Of a stretch of DNA of 64,000 bases, positions 1 through 9,277 are shown one piece after another (within the stretch, counting starts at the first letter, position 1; every line of letters starts with the position of its first letter). The DNA comes from Pandoraea apista (lineage in GTDB: Bacteria; Pseudomonadota; Gammaproteobacteria; Burkholderiales; Burkholderiaceae). Below the pieces are notes generated by a model. The model worked only from the letters and a program-made list of their open reading frames with translations, did no database searches and was not told where the DNA came from. The stretch lies in the NCBI RefSeq assembly GCF_001465595.2, contig NZ_CP013481.2, positions 2,914,001 through 2,978,000 on the forward strand. Reading direction: 5' to 3'. Position numbers and translations under genes: made by a program.

Positions 1-858
1 ATCGTCGCGAGCTTCTTCGTCTTTCCGCATGCCGCGCAGCACCCGTTCTCCTGGGACTGGTTCTGGCCCTTTGCCTTCACGCCCAAGTTGTTTGCGAACG
101 GTGCATTGGTCGCGATCTTCTTCTTTTACGGATGGGATGTGACGCTGAACCTCAGCGAGGAGACCCGGGACTCGAACCGCACCCCCGGACGGGCCGCCTT
201 CTGGTCGATGGTGTTCCTGATGGTGTTTTTCCTTGTCTTCATCGTCATCACACTACTCGGTCTGTCCGACGCCGAGATCCAGCACTACAACACGAACATC
301 ATTTTCGCCATTGCGGAGAAGTTGTTTGGGCCAACATGGGGCTACGTCGCAATCATCGCGGTGTTGCTGAGCACGGTAGGAACGGTCGAAACGCAAATGC
401 TGCAATTCACGCGAACGCTCTTTGCCAAGAGCCGCGACGGCGCCTTGCACGAACGTTATGCGCGTCTGCATCCCCGTTGGCGAACGCCGCACATTGCGAT
501 TTTCTTCATCTGGATCGCCGGCCTCGTGCTGTTATTGATGTCGTCGTATCTGCCGACCATCAACGTCATCCTGCAAGATTCGATTACCGCGATCGGCTTC
601 CAGATCTGCTTCTACCTCGGACTGACCGGGCTCGCCTGTGGCTGGTACTACCGCAAGATACTGACGCAGGGGCCATGGCTCGCCGTGACCCACGTGCTAT
701 GGCCGGCGGCAAGCGGCGTTTTCCTCTTCTTCATCGCGCTATACAGCGTCCCGACGTTTGATTGGGTCACCAATGTCGTGGGGATGGGTGGCATCGTCAT
801 CGGTGCGATCCCGCTGCTTCTGAATCGCAGACGAATCTGGGCCGTCCGGGCGGGATAG
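1..858 (+). CDS. APC-superfamily amino acid permease, 3' part
   Basis: This is the C-terminal 285 residues of a cytoplasmic-membrane permease. The frame is open from base 1, so the 5' part lies outside the window and no start codon is expected here. Several strongly hydrophobic helices are visible, including long stretches coded around 100-130, 190-270, 330-390, 490-560, 590-650 and 680-750. The loop GWDVTLNLSEETRDSNRTPG resembles the conserved helix 6-7 loop of APC amino acid and polyamine transporters, where a Glu and nearby Pro/Gly follow the broken helix. The C-terminus is a short basic tail. The substrate cannot be read from this fragment. Known from the family: proton- or solute-coupled amino acid transport. 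Inferred: an amino acid or amine transporter. Confidence 0.8.
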   Translation: MVASFFVFPHAAQHPFSWDWFWPFAFTPKLFANGALVAIFFFYGWDVTLNLSEETRDSNRTPGRAAFWSMVFLMVFFLVFIVITLLGLSDAEIQHYNTNIIFAIAEKLFGPTWGYVAIIAVLLSTVGTVETQMLQFTRTLFAKSRDGALHERYARLHPRWRTPHIAIFFIWIAGLVLLLMSSYLPTINVILQDSITAIGFQICFYLGLTGLACGWYYRKILTQGPWLAVTHVLWPAASGVFLFFIALYSVPTFDWVTNVVGMGGIVIGAIPLLLNRRRIWAVRAG

Positions 859-1185
859 CGCGATCGGACCGCCTCTGCCGCCAGCGCGTACCGCGTGCGC
901 GGGGGGCGGCCCGCGGCGGGGCCCGGCCTACCCGGGCCGGAGAATCGCCCCGGCGGTGCCGATCTGACGGCACGCGTCGCCTACCTGCCTCGCGCCGAAC
1001 CTTCCGGGGCTGAGGGATCGAAAGCGCGCCCGCTTGAAGACTTTGCAAGACGCGGCACCACGCCCTTGCCCGTAGCGTCAGGAGGCCAGATTCCGCGCGA
1101 AGGTGTAGAGTTCATCCGTCAGGTCTGGAAGTCATGGAGGGTGCGCAATCGCGTCACCTCGACCCACCAACTTTGGGAGCCAGCC
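859..1185. other. 327-bp intergenic region, GC-rich
   Basis: No convincing gene. An open frame runs through it into gnd, but it is Arg/Gly/Pro-rich and lacks a ribosome binding site. A GC hairpin at 920-938 (arms GGCCCGG and CCGGGCC, 5-nt loop) lies 62 bp after the permease stop. It could act in termination, although no T-run follows it. Confidence 0.5.
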
Positions 1186-2217
1186 ATGCAACTCGGCATG
1201 ATTGGATTGGGCCGCATGGGTAGCAATCTGGTGCGCCGGCTGATGCGTCATGGTCATCAGTGCGTTGTGCATGATATTCAGCCCGCCGCGATCGAAGCAC
1301 TGCACCACGAGGGCGCGACGGGCGCGGCGTCACTCGATGAAATGCTGTCCCTTCTGCCTGCCCCCCGGATTCTCTGGCTGATGATGCCGGCGGCGGCGGT
1401 AGACACGACGCTGGCCGACCTCGTGCCCCGGCTGTCGCCCGGCGATATCGTCATCGACGGCGGTAACTCCTTTTACCGGGACGATATTCGGCGCAGCGTC
1501 GCTTTGCGCGAGAAAGGTGTCCATTTCATCGATGTGGGCACCAGCGGCGGGATCGCCGGTCTCGAACGAGGCTACTGTCTGATGGTCGGTGGCGAAGCAG
1601 ACATCGCGAGGTATCTCGCACCGATCTTCGCCGCCCTCACCCCCGGGGCGCCTGCCAGGCCCGGCCGCGAGACGGGCTCAGACGTACCGGGCCCCGAGTC
1701 GGGGTATCTCTATTGCGGGCTTCATGGGGCCGGTCATTTCGTAAAGATGATCCACAACGGTATCGAATACGGAATGATGGCCGCCTACGCAGAAGGTATG
1801 AACATCCTGAAACACGCGAACATCGGGATGCGTCAACACGAGGTCAGCGCCGAAATCACGCCCTTGCCACATCCCGAGTACTACCAATACGACTTCAACC
1901 TGCCCGATATCGCCGAAGTGTGGCGGCACGGAAGCGTGATCGATTCCTGGCTGCTCGAAAAAATCGCGGGGGTATTACGGACGGACCCGGCGTTGGAGAC
2001 GTTTCCCGGCCATGTCGCGGATTCGGGCGAAGGTCGTTGGACTATCGCGACAGCCATCGACGAAGGCGTGCCGGCCCCAGTGCTGCGCGCCGCACTCTAT
2101 GCGCGCTTCAGCTCACGAGGTCAGGGGGTTTTTGCCGACCAATTACTGTCGGCGATGCGCTATGCCTTCGGCGGTCATGTGGATGCCGGACCACCGGCAA
2201 AATCTCGCAACGCCTGA
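1186..2217 (+). CDS. gnd: 6-phosphogluconate dehydrogenase, short decarboxylating (GndA/YqeC-like) type
   Basis: Oxidises 6-phosphogluconate to ribulose 5-phosphate and CO2 in the pentose phosphate or Entner-Doudoroff periphery, in the cytosol. The 343-residue protein opens with the Rossmann motif GLGRMGSN, followed by the substrate motifs DGGNSFYRDD and VGTSGGIAGLERGYCLM. GAGHFVKMIHNGIEYGMM follows and contains the catalytic Lys and the HNGIEY motif. The size (about 300-345 residues rather than about 470) places it in the short family, often NAD-preferring. The ATG at 1186 was chosen because GGGAG lies 8 nt upstream and the Rossmann fold starts at residue 2. A 97-residue upstream extension of the frame has no such features. 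It is convergent with the next gene. Confidence 0.9.
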   Translation: MQLGMIGLGRMGSNLVRRLMRHGHQCVVHDIQPAAIEALHHEGATGAASLDEMLSLLPAPRILWLMMPAAAVDTTLADLVPRLSPGDIVIDGGNSFYRDDIRRSVALREKGVHFIDVGTSGGIAGLERGYCLMVGGEADIARYLAPIFAALTPGAPARPGRETGSDVPGPESGYLYCGLHGAGHFVKMIHNGIEYGMMAAYAEGMNILKHANIGMRQHEVSAEITPLPHPEYYQYDFNLPDIAEVWRHGSVIDSWLLEKIAGVLRTDPALETFPGHVADSGEGRWTIATAIDEGVPAPVLRAALYARFSSRGQGVFADQLLSAMRYAFGGHVDAGPPAKSRNA

Positions 2218-2302
2218 ACACCGGATTTCTACCATTTCTCAGTCGTGCTATCCGGGGCGAGAAGCGTCTCGAATCGCACGACTGTCAAGCCAGGCGTATC
2301 GT

Positions 2303-3040
2303 TCATAGCGCAGATGGGCCAGAGGCGCGTTGTATGGCACCCTCGATTTCCGTCTTTGTCAGGCCGTATTTCGCCATACGGGCGCGGTGATCGGCCGAGC
2401 CGAGGTATTGACGCAATTGGCGATTCACTGCGCTCAATAGCGCCAGGTTGTCCCGCCTGAAGGAAAACGCTCCGACCGGCGCGCCGCCGTGCCCCGCCGC
2501 TTCATGCGCAACGGCGTCGAGGTCCCGGTGCGTGCCCACGATTTCCCGGTTGCCCACTGCCGTAGCCGCGTAAGCATCGATTTCTCCTGCGATGAGCGCC
2601 GCCACGGCATCGGACTGTCGGCTGAACGTCACGATACGGTCGCTCGGCACGCCCGCGTTCATCGCGGTGTCGCGCTGCACGGTGCCGGCGACAAGACCCA
2701 ACATCGCCTCCCCCCGGGCCGCGACGTCTTCATAGCGGGAAAGCGCTTTCGGATTGCCATGTCGAACGACAAAGCCATCCCCTAGCGCCCAAACCGGCAC
2801 ACTGAAGGCAACGGTCTGTGCTCGCTCGGCCGTGACGAACAATGGCACGTTCATGTCCCACCGACCGGCCTGCACGCCGGGGAGCAGTTCCTCGAACGTG
2901 GTCGGCACATATTCGATAGCCGTCGCGCCGATCGCTCGAAGCGTCTCCTCGGCCAATTCGATATCGGCACCGGTGGCGCTATGGTCCGAGCCTGTCCAGT
3001 AGAACGGAGGTTCTTCGATATAGGCGACGCTGACTTTCAT
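2303..3040 (-). CDS. Solute-binding-protein family 3-like protein without a signal peptide
   Basis: A 245-residue protein with the fold signature of periplasmic amino acid-binding proteins (SBP_bac_3). It starts directly with the first strand (MKVSVAYIEEPPFYW), then GADIELAEETLRAIG, and has the hinge-region stretch AALIAGEIDAYAATAVGNREI. No signal peptide, lipobox or Tat motif precedes this, so it should stay in the cytosol or has lost its export signal. The ATG has GGAG about 11 nt upstream. It lies 33 bp downstream of the aminotransferase gene on the same strand, so the two are probably co-transcribed. Inferred role: sensing or buffering a small amino acid-like ligand linked to the aminotransferase. 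A degenerate transporter component is the alternative. Confidence 0.7.
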   Translation of the reverse strand: MKVSVAYIEEPPFYWTGSDHSATGADIELAEETLRAIGATAIEYVPTTFEELLPGVQAGRWDMNVPLFVTAERAQTVAFSVPVWALGDGFVVRHGNPKALSRYEDVAARGEAMLGLVAGTVQRDTAMNAGVPSDRIVTFSRQSDAVAALIAGEIDAYAATAVGNREIVGTHRDLDAVAHEAAGHGGAPVGAFSFRRDNLALLSAVNRQLRQYLGSADHRARMAKYGLTKTEIEGAIQRASGPSAL

Positions 3041-3073
3041 GGCGATGGGTCTCCTTCAACGAGAGTCATGGGG

Positions 3074-4273
3074 TCAGGAACGCAGACACGCCGTCATGAC
3101 CGACGACAATGCCGACAGGGCCGCGCCGAGCCGTTCGGGGGGCAGATAGCCGAAGCCGAGACGGAACACACGGCGGCTCTCGCCGAACCAGTCACCGGAC
3201 GCCAACTGCAAGTCGTAGTCCGGCAGCAACGCCCAGAACCGCGAGACGGCGGTATCGTCGAACACATCGGCACGCAGTTGCACGCAACACAAGGCGCCGG
3301 CGTCGGGGCGTATCCATTCGATGCGCTCGGCCTCGGACGTGCACCATGCGCCAAGTGCCTCCAGTGCGCTGGCGAGCAAGCGCCGCCGTGGCGCCAGAAC
3401 CCGCTGCCGATGATGCAACACGGCCGTGGCGAGGGTTTCATCGAGCACAGAACCGGAGATGATGGTATTCATCTTTGCCACAATGATGCGCGCCCGAAGG
3501 TCCGGGTCGGCAATGGTGAGCCACCCCGTACGCAACCCTGGGGCGCCTAGCGCTTTCGACACCGAAGCACCGGTCACAATACGGGGATCGAGGGCCGCCA
3601 TGCTTTCCATCGGTCCCCGATCGCCGTAGGTCGCTTCCCGATAGGTCTCGTCCACGAAAAGCACGGCCTGAGGACAGCGCTTTTCCATGAGGGCCAGCAA
3701 CGCCTCGATCTCCTGGCGGGACGTTTGTACCCCACTCGGGTTCTGTGGAGACGCAAGACTGACCAGCCGGGTCTTCGGCGACAGGGCCGCCTCCATCTGG
3801 TTCATGTCGAGGCGATACCCCGTTTCGAACCCGAGCCTCACCTCCCGGACCGTGACGCCTGCGCCCACCAGACACCCCCGGCTCGACGGAAAGCAAGGCG
3901 TGACGAGAACGGCCTCGTCCCCCGGGCGGCAAGCTTCGAATGCGAGGAGAAACAAACCGAGTGCGGCGCCCTGCGTTGTGACAACGTTATCGGCCGGGAC
4001 GTTGCAGGCCTGCCCAATGGCTTCGCGCAGCGCGAGCGCGCCCGCCGATTTGCCATACCCGAGTTTCAGGTCGCGCAGGCTCTCGATATCGGCGAAGTCC
4101 AGAATCTCGCCGAACGTCAGGTCTTGCGACGTGCTTTCGGCAAGGTTGAATGTCCGATTCACCTCCAGCAGCGAAATGATGTCGTTGTAAGGAAAGCGCC
4201 CGCGCCATTCGGGCGGCAGCTGGTTCGCTCCCGTCTTTGCTTGTTCGGTCGTTGAGACTGTCGGTGCGTTCAT
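3074..4273 (-). CDS. PLP-dependent aminotransferase class I/II (capreomycidine synthase/aspartate aminotransferase-like)
   Basis: A 399-residue fold-type I aminotransferase. It shows the PLP-contact loop TTQGAALGLFLLAFEACRPG, the substrate/PLP Asn in SPQNPSG, an Asp-x-x-Tyr (DETYRE), and the Schiff-base Lys in ASVSKALGAPGLRTGW, with the phosphate-binding Arg following. Overall length fits the family. Substrate is not determined. GGAG lies about 10 nt before the ATG. It is divergent from the MocR regulator that starts at 4432, and followed on its own strand by the cytosolic binding-protein gene. This arrangement, a MocR regulator facing an amino acid enzyme gene, usually means the regulator controls the enzyme gene. 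That link is inferred. Confidence 0.85.
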   Translation of the reverse strand: MNAPTVSTTEQAKTGANQLPPEWRGRFPYNDIISLLEVNRTFNLAESTSQDLTFGEILDFADIESLRDLKLGYGKSAGALALREAIGQACNVPADNVVTTQGAALGLFLLAFEACRPGDEAVLVTPCFPSSRGCLVGAGVTVREVRLGFETGYRLDMNQMEAALSPKTRLVSLASPQNPSGVQTSRQEIEALLALMEKRCPQAVLFVDETYREATYGDRGPMESMAALDPRIVTGASVSKALGAPGLRTGWLTIADPDLRARIIVAKMNTIISGSVLDETLATAVLHHRQRVLAPRRRLLASALEALGAWCTSEAERIEWIRPDAGALCCVQLRADVFDDTAVSRFWALLPDYDLQLASGDWFGESRRVFRLGFGYLPPERLGAALSALSSVMTACLRS

Positions 4274-4431
4274 TTAACGTGACTCCGTGAAGATCAGGCA
4301 CATCGTAGCCGCTGCCAAACGACGATAACAGTCACAATTTCGGCTAAATAAACCAACACAATTTCAACTTGCAGACCCGGTAGCCCGCGTCAATAATTGA
4401 CCCGTCTTTCGTCTCGCGCGCCGCCATCGAT
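4274..4431. promoter_or_regulatory. Divergent promoter region, aminotransferase / MocR regulator
   Basis: 158 bp between the two divergent starts. It is more AT-rich than its surroundings around 4320-4400, as expected for back-to-back promoters. No clear perfect operator stands out by eye. MocR regulators usually bind direct repeats here. Confidence 0.45.
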
Positions 4432-5871
4432 ATGCCCTCACCGTACCGTTACCTGCAATTGGCGGACCTCATCGTCAATATGATCGACAACGGCGCATTG
4501 TCACCTGGCAAGCGTTTGCCTTCGGTCCGAGCCTTCAGCGAGCAGCACGGCGTCAGTGTCTTTACAGCGCTTCGGGCCTACCGTCTGCTCGAAGATCGGG
4601 GACGTCTGGTGTCGCGTCCACAATCGGGCTTCTATGTGGCGGAAGCGCGCCGTCATCGGCTCGCACTTCCGTCCGTACCTCGCCTGAAGCCGAAAGCCTC
4701 TACGGTGTCGATCAGCGGCGCCGTAGCGGGCCTCCTGGAGCACGCATCGAATCAGGCGCTGGTTCCCCTCGGCTGCACGGTGCCCGACGCCTCGATCCTG
4801 CAAGCCAGGCGATTGGATCTCGCACTGGCCCGTGCCGCCCGGCTGCATGGCGATCGTCACAACATCTATTGTCCGCCCCAGGGCGAGCCGGGATTGCGGC
4901 AGGAGATTGCGCGGCGGTCGATGCGTATGGGACATGTCATGTCGCCCGACGACGTGCTGATCACCAGCGGGTGCACGGAAGCGCTGTTGCTGGCGCTTAC
5001 CGCCGTGGCCGACCGGGGCGACACGATCGCCGTTGAGTCGCCGACCTACTTCGGGCTGCTGCACACCCTAGAAATGCTGGGCCTCAAGGTTATTGAGTTA
5101 CCGACCGATCCCGTAAGCGGCATCGATATCGACATGCTGTCGAGCCTGTTGGACGCGCAATCCGTTGCCGCGTGTGTTCTGTCTTCGGGTTTCAGCAATC
5201 CGCTGGGTTCCGAGATGCCGGAGGCGAACAAGCTTGCGCTGCTTTCCCTGCTGGCACAGCGCGGTGTGCCGTTGATTGAAGACGACGTCTATGGCGATAT
5301 TCATTTCGGGCGTGAGCGACCCAAGCCGTTCATTGCCCTCGATGGCGGCGAAAACACCCTTTACTGTAGCTCGTTCTCAAAATGTCTCGCCCCCGGGTAC
5401 CGCGTCGGCTGGATTGCCGCAGGACGGTACAGTCAAAGGGTTCTTGAGCGCAAACTCGCCTTCAGCCTGTGTAGCCCGGTACTGCCGCAGGTGGCGTTGA
5501 CCGAGTTTCTGGCCAGCGGGTTATACGACGCACACCTGCGCCGTATCCGTCATGCGTTTCAGGACAATCTCGTTCGGATGACGCGTGTGATCGAGGACAG
5601 CTTTCCGCCCGCGACAAAGGTCAGCCGGCCGGCGGGCGGGTTTGTCCTGTGGCTGGAACTTCCCCGGCCGTTCGACTCGCGCGCGCTGTTCGACGAAGCG
5701 CTGGAAGACGGCATCTGTTTCGCCCCAGGCGACGTTTTCTCGGCCCACCGCCATTTCCGCAACTGCCTGCGTCTGAGTGCCGCCTCGGTATGGAGCGAGC
5801 GCATTGAAAACGGCGTGCGGCGTCTCGGGCAGTTAGCAGCGGCGCAGTTGGCCCGCCATGCGGCGGCCTGA
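4432..5871 (+). CDS. MocR-family regulator (GntR wHTH fused to aminotransferase domain)
   Basis: A 479-residue two-domain transcription factor. Residues about 1-75 are a GntR winged helix-turn-helix (ALSPGKRLPSVRAFSEQHGVS, then a wing ending SGFYV). Residues about 110-470 are a fold-type I aminotransferase domain with the PLP Asn motif SSGFSNPLGSEMP, the Asp/Tyr pair in EDDVYGDIHF and the PLP Lys in SSFSKCLAPGYRVGW. In MocR proteins the aminotransferase part generally works as a PLP- or amino-acid-dependent sensor rather than an enzyme. Divergent from the aminotransferase gene at 3074-4273, its probable target. The start is the first ATG of the frame; its ribosome binding site is weak. Confidence 0.9.
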   Translation: MPSPYRYLQLADLIVNMIDNGALSPGKRLPSVRAFSEQHGVSVFTALRAYRLLEDRGRLVSRPQSGFYVAEARRHRLALPSVPRLKPKASTVSISGAVAGLLEHASNQALVPLGCTVPDASILQARRLDLALARAARLHGDRHNIYCPPQGEPGLRQEIARRSMRMGHVMSPDDVLITSGCTEALLLALTAVADRGDTIAVESPTYFGLLHTLEMLGLKVIELPTDPVSGIDIDMLSSLLDAQSVAACVLSSGFSNPLGSEMPEANKLALLSLLAQRGVPLIEDDVYGDIHFGRERPKPFIALDGGENTLYCSSFSKCLAPGYRVGWIAAGRYSQRVLERKLAFSLCSPVLPQVALTEFLASGLYDAHLRRIRHAFQDNLVRMTRVIEDSFPPATKVSRPAGGFVLWLELPRPFDSRALFDEALEDGICFAPGDVFSAHRHFRNCLRLSAASVWSERIENGVRRLGQLAAAQLARHAAA

Positions 5872-5895
5872 CGCCGGCGAGCGTCCCTCACCTCG

Positions 5896-5919
5896 CCGAC
5901 ACGCCACAGGCAGTGTCGG
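5896..5919. terminator. Possible bidirectional terminator hairpin
   Basis: A 7-bp stem (CCGACAC / GTGTCGG) with a 10-nt loop lies between the convergent MocR regulator and diguanylate cyclase genes. There is no T-run on either side, so its activity is uncertain. Confidence 0.35.
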
Positions 5920-5930
5920 GAGGTATGGCA

Positions 5931-7226
5931 TTACAGGGGGGTAATGTTGCCGGAAGCCATCTCGCCGGCGCCGGTCGAAAGCGGCCGCCACTGACGGCTT
6001 TCCACCGCCGGCGCGACCACGACGCAATTCCGGCCGTTGGCCTTGGCAGCATAGAGTGCGGCGTCGGCGCGCGCCATTACGGACGCGAGCGTATCGCCCT
6101 CGCGGTACGCATCGACCCCCGCACTAAGCGTGGACACCACGTCTTTGCCCGGGACACACGAGCCCGACGCAGCAACAATGGCACGCAGACGGTCGACAAG
6201 TTGCCCCGCCTCTTCCTTGGTGGCGAACGGTAACAGCAGCGCAAACTCTTCACCGCCAATGCGCCCTACGATGTCGTCGCCTCGCACGGCGTGAGAGATC
6301 AGCGACGCCACATGAGCCAGTGCAAGGTCCCCTGCCGCATGCCCATATCGGTCATTGATCCTCTTGAAGTTGTCGATATCCAGAATCGCGATGGAGTACA
6401 CGGAGTTCTTCGCCGCCGTCGCCTGAGTCACCGCTTCGGCACGGGCGATGAAGGCGCGGCGGGCAAGCACGCCCGTCAGGTCGTCGAACGTCGCCAGACG
6501 CTCCATTCGATCCGACAGCCGATCATGCGCGAGCAACACCATACCGACCGACAGGCACGGCAAGGTCAGTGTCGCGAGACCGAGGAACATGACATTCAAC
6601 GGCGTCGGCTCCAGAAACATGGCCTCATGGGCGAAGCCAAGGCCATACGAAATGGCTCGGGCCACATGGACCACGGCCCCAAGCGTTGCCGCGATTGATA
6701 CGAAGTAATAGGCGTATTTGGGACGGCCCGGCGGCCGGTATTTCAATACCGACCAGCCGATGTGGAAACGGATATAGGCAATGAGCGCCGATATCATGGC
6801 GCTGCGGGCGTCGACGTGCGGCGACACGAACGTCCAGTAGACCAGCATGCACAGAATCACGCCGGTCGCCGCATACTCCCAGGCGAACGAGGTGCGTTGA
6901 TCGAGAAATTGCCGGAAGCCTCGCAGGCCGAGAAGCGAGGCGACCACCAGCAGGCTGCTGGCCGTGACCACGATCATGTCCGAGGTTCCCGAGAGCAGCA
7001 GCGCTGAGGTAATGACCAACAGCCCGCTCGCCACACACCACAACCGTACTCCGGGGACGTGGGCCTGAAATAGCGAACCCAGAACGGCCACGCTCATGAC
7101 GCACGATAGGATCGCAATGCTGATGAAGACTGCCGGGATAGACATGGAAGCGTGACCGAGTATTGTGTTCGCATACAGCCGCAGGGGCAGACGATATGAC
7201 CCTACATCATCGGTGGGCGTCCGCAT
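5931..7226 (-). CDS. Membrane-bound diguanylate cyclase (GGDEF)
   Basis: Makes cyclic di-GMP from two GTP. The N-terminal half (about residues 25-240) is a run of hydrophobic segments, about six membrane helices, likely an input module for a membrane or small-molecule signal. The C-terminal GGDEF domain carries DDLTGVLARRAF, the metal site ILDIDNFKRINDRYGHAAGD, and the active-site loop GGEEF. The allosteric I-site Arg-x-x-Asp (RGDD) sits five residues before that loop. The enzyme therefore looks catalytically intact and feedback-inhibitable. An internal ATG at 7145 (MSIPAVF) may be the true start because the first 27 residues are not hydrophobic. No EAL domain. Confidence 0.87.
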   Translation of the reverse strand: MRTPTDDVGSYRLPLRLYANTILGHASMSIPAVFISIAILSCVMSVAVLGSLFQAHVPGVRLWCVASGLLVITSALLLSGTSDMIVVTASSLLVVASLLGLRGFRQFLDQRTSFAWEYAATGVILCMLVYWTFVSPHVDARSAMISALIAYIRFHIGWSVLKYRPPGRPKYAYYFVSIAATLGAVVHVARAISYGLGFAHEAMFLEPTPLNVMFLGLATLTLPCLSVGMVLLAHDRLSDRMERLATFDDLTGVLARRAFIARAEAVTQATAAKNSVYSIAILDIDNFKRINDRYGHAAGDLALAHVASLISHAVRGDDIVGRIGGEEFALLLPFATKEEAGQLVDRLRAIVAASGSCVPGKDVVSTLSAGVDAYREGDTLASVMARADAALYAAKANGRNCVVVAPAVESRQWRPLSTGAGEMASGNITPL

Positions 7227-7392
7227 ATAGACCCGTATTACCGGTCGTTAGCCGCGTTCAGACGCCAGCATAGCCGAATTCGATGAGGGAACGACGTCGT
7301 TTTGACAACAGATCACGACCTGCGCGCACGCGCCTCCATGCTGGGTCGATGGCGCACTGACGGTGCCGTCGACATGGCGAGGCTACCGTTGG

Positions 7393-9132
7393 CTAAGTCC
7401 GTCGCGCCAGCACTTCGTCACGCGGGCCGGCATCCACCACGCGACCGCCTTCCATCACGACCAGCGTGTCGAACCTCTCGAGCAGGCTCGGCCGGTGCAC
7501 CGAAGCAACGATGCATGCTGTCGGAAATGCCGCATCCATCCGGTCGAACACCCGGCCCTCGGCCAACGGATCGAGAGCGCTGGTCGGTTCGTCGAGCAGT
7601 AAGAGCGAACTGCCCTGCGACGCCAATGCCCCACGCGCGAGCGCCAGACGCTGCCGTTGGCCGCCCGAGAGGTTCCCGCCGCGCTCGTTGAGCGCGCTCG
7701 CCAACCCGTCAGGCAGTTGCTCAAGCACGTCGTCGAATACACCGGCATACACGGCGGCATGCAGCGACTGCACGTCGGCCGGTTCACCGAACGTCAGGTT
7801 TTCCTCCACGCTCGCCTCGAACACTTCCGCCTCTTGCGGGATCAGCGTCGCGAGCGTGCGCAGATCGGGCCACGGCGCCGCAACCCCGTCGCGTAGCAAT
7901 TCGCCTTGCTGCGGGAGGTAAAGTCCCGCGAGCGTACGCAGCAAGGTACTTTTCCCGCCACCGCTCGGCCCGACCAGCGCCACTCTCGAACCGCGTTTGA
8001 GCACGAGATCGACACCGTGCAGCCCGCCCCGAGCGTCGTCGGCGTAATGCCACGTCACGCCGCGTAACGCCAGCGTCTGCCACGGCGCATCGGGAACGAT
8101 GGCAGGCACCCCGGCGCCGGGATCGCCCGGGGCCGCCCAGATCGGCTCGGCGCTGCCGTAATCCGTATGCATCCGTGCAAAGCTCTGAAAATTGGAGGCC
8201 ATTGCGCCTACTACCGTGGCCGCCTGCTGCGCGTACTGATAGATCATGAACACGGTGCCCAGCAACACCGCCTGCCCCGGTTCACGCGACTGCAACACGT
8301 ACACGACCACCAGAATCCACGTTAGTCCCATGCCGAGAATATCGACGGCAAACCACTTCCCTTCGTTGACCGTCACGGTGCGACGCAGCGGCACCATCAC
8401 CGCGTCCATACGACGTCCCAGCACTTTGCGCGACGCCGTCTGCAATCGCAGGCCGATCACTGTGCCCGCGTTGCCGACAAAGTCGAGCAGCGCGGCCGCA
8501 TAACGGCGCTCCGCATCGTTCTCGGCTCGCGCGAGCTGCATCAGTACGCGGTCAAAGCGCAGGATGATGAGGGCAATGACGACATAACCCGTCACGGCAA
8601 TCAGGCCACTCGTACGCGAGAGCAACGCCAGCGCCACCAGCGGTCCGACAAAATTGAACGCGCTTTGCAGATAGCCGAACTGATTCTGTGCGAAGTCAGA
8701 TAACGCGCGGCTGGACTGCACCACGCGATGCTGCAACTCGCCCGAGTGCCGGCCGTCGCGCCATGCCAGCGGGGCCGCAGCGATGCGTGCGTAGAGTTCA
8801 TCGGCCAGCCGGACACGCACACGCACACCGACATTTCGCTCCAGAATTCTGCCGGGGCCGTGGAGTGTCCATGACAGGAGATAGATACCGACGAGGTAGA
8901 CGATCCAGCGCCCCGCCGTCGCCATGTCGCCCTGCTGAAGGGCGTTGATCGCCTGCGCCGCCAGCCACGGCATGGTCAGACGTAGTAATTGGGCCGCCGA
9001 CAACAGGCCGGCGGCACCCAGCAAATGGGCTCGCACACCGCTGGCATGACGCCAGAGCGCACGGTAAAGATCGCGCGCCGCGCTGCCGAGCCCGACGGCG
9101 GGCTCACGCGAAGAGGATTCAGGCGCCGTCAT
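7393..9132 (-). CDS. ABC exporter half-transporter (fused permease and ATPase)
   Basis: About 579 residues. The N-terminal half has the six-helix ABC exporter membrane domain and the C-terminal half the nucleotide-binding domain. Walker A is GPSGGGKST, the signature NLSGGQRQRLALA, and Walker B SLLLLDEPTSALD followed by a His switch region (VASVHRP). There is no N-terminal C39 peptidase domain, so it would not process a double-glycine leader. Start placed at the ATG at 9132 (MTAPESSSRE); an in-frame upstream codon at 9162 is possible. It is the next gene downstream, on the same strand, of the large deaminase-tailed protein, with about 145 bp between them. A role in exporting that protein or a product is only a guess. 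Lipid, drug or siderophore export are alternatives. Confidence 0.85.
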   Translation of the reverse strand: MTAPESSSREPAVGLGSAARDLYRALWRHASGVRAHLLGAAGLLSAAQLLRLTMPWLAAQAINALQQGDMATAGRWIVYLVGIYLLSWTLHGPGRILERNVGVRVRVRLADELYARIAAAPLAWRDGRHSGELQHRVVQSSRALSDFAQNQFGYLQSAFNFVGPLVALALLSRTSGLIAVTGYVVIALIILRFDRVLMQLARAENDAERRYAAALLDFVGNAGTVIGLRLQTASRKVLGRRMDAVMVPLRRTVTVNEGKWFAVDILGMGLTWILVVVYVLQSREPGQAVLLGTVFMIYQYAQQAATVVGAMASNFQSFARMHTDYGSAEPIWAAPGDPGAGVPAIVPDAPWQTLALRGVTWHYADDARGGLHGVDLVLKRGSRVALVGPSGGGKSTLLRTLAGLYLPQQGELLRDGVAAPWPDLRTLATLIPQEAEVFEASVEENLTFGEPADVQSLHAAVYAGVFDDVLEQLPDGLASALNERGGNLSGGQRQRLALARGALASQGSSLLLLDEPTSALDPLAEGRVFDRMDAAFPTACIVASVHRPSLLERFDTLVVMEGGRVVDAGPRDEVLARRT

Positions 9133-9277
9133 GCGTGCATCGTTCCTTTGCCCCCTGGGCACAGTGCCCGTACCACCCTTTACCCTGGGATGGCCAGCGG
9201 CGGTACGGGCATTGATCAGACGCCGGGAGTGGCGTCGAGATCGGTCAATATAGGGGAAAAAAGATCAGGCGTCCTGC

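Noticed and set aside
895..1185. N-terminal extension of 6-phosphogluconate dehydrogenase
   Set aside because: It would place the Rossmann motif 97 residues in, is Arg/Gly/Pro-rich and lacks a ribosome binding site, whereas 1186 has one.
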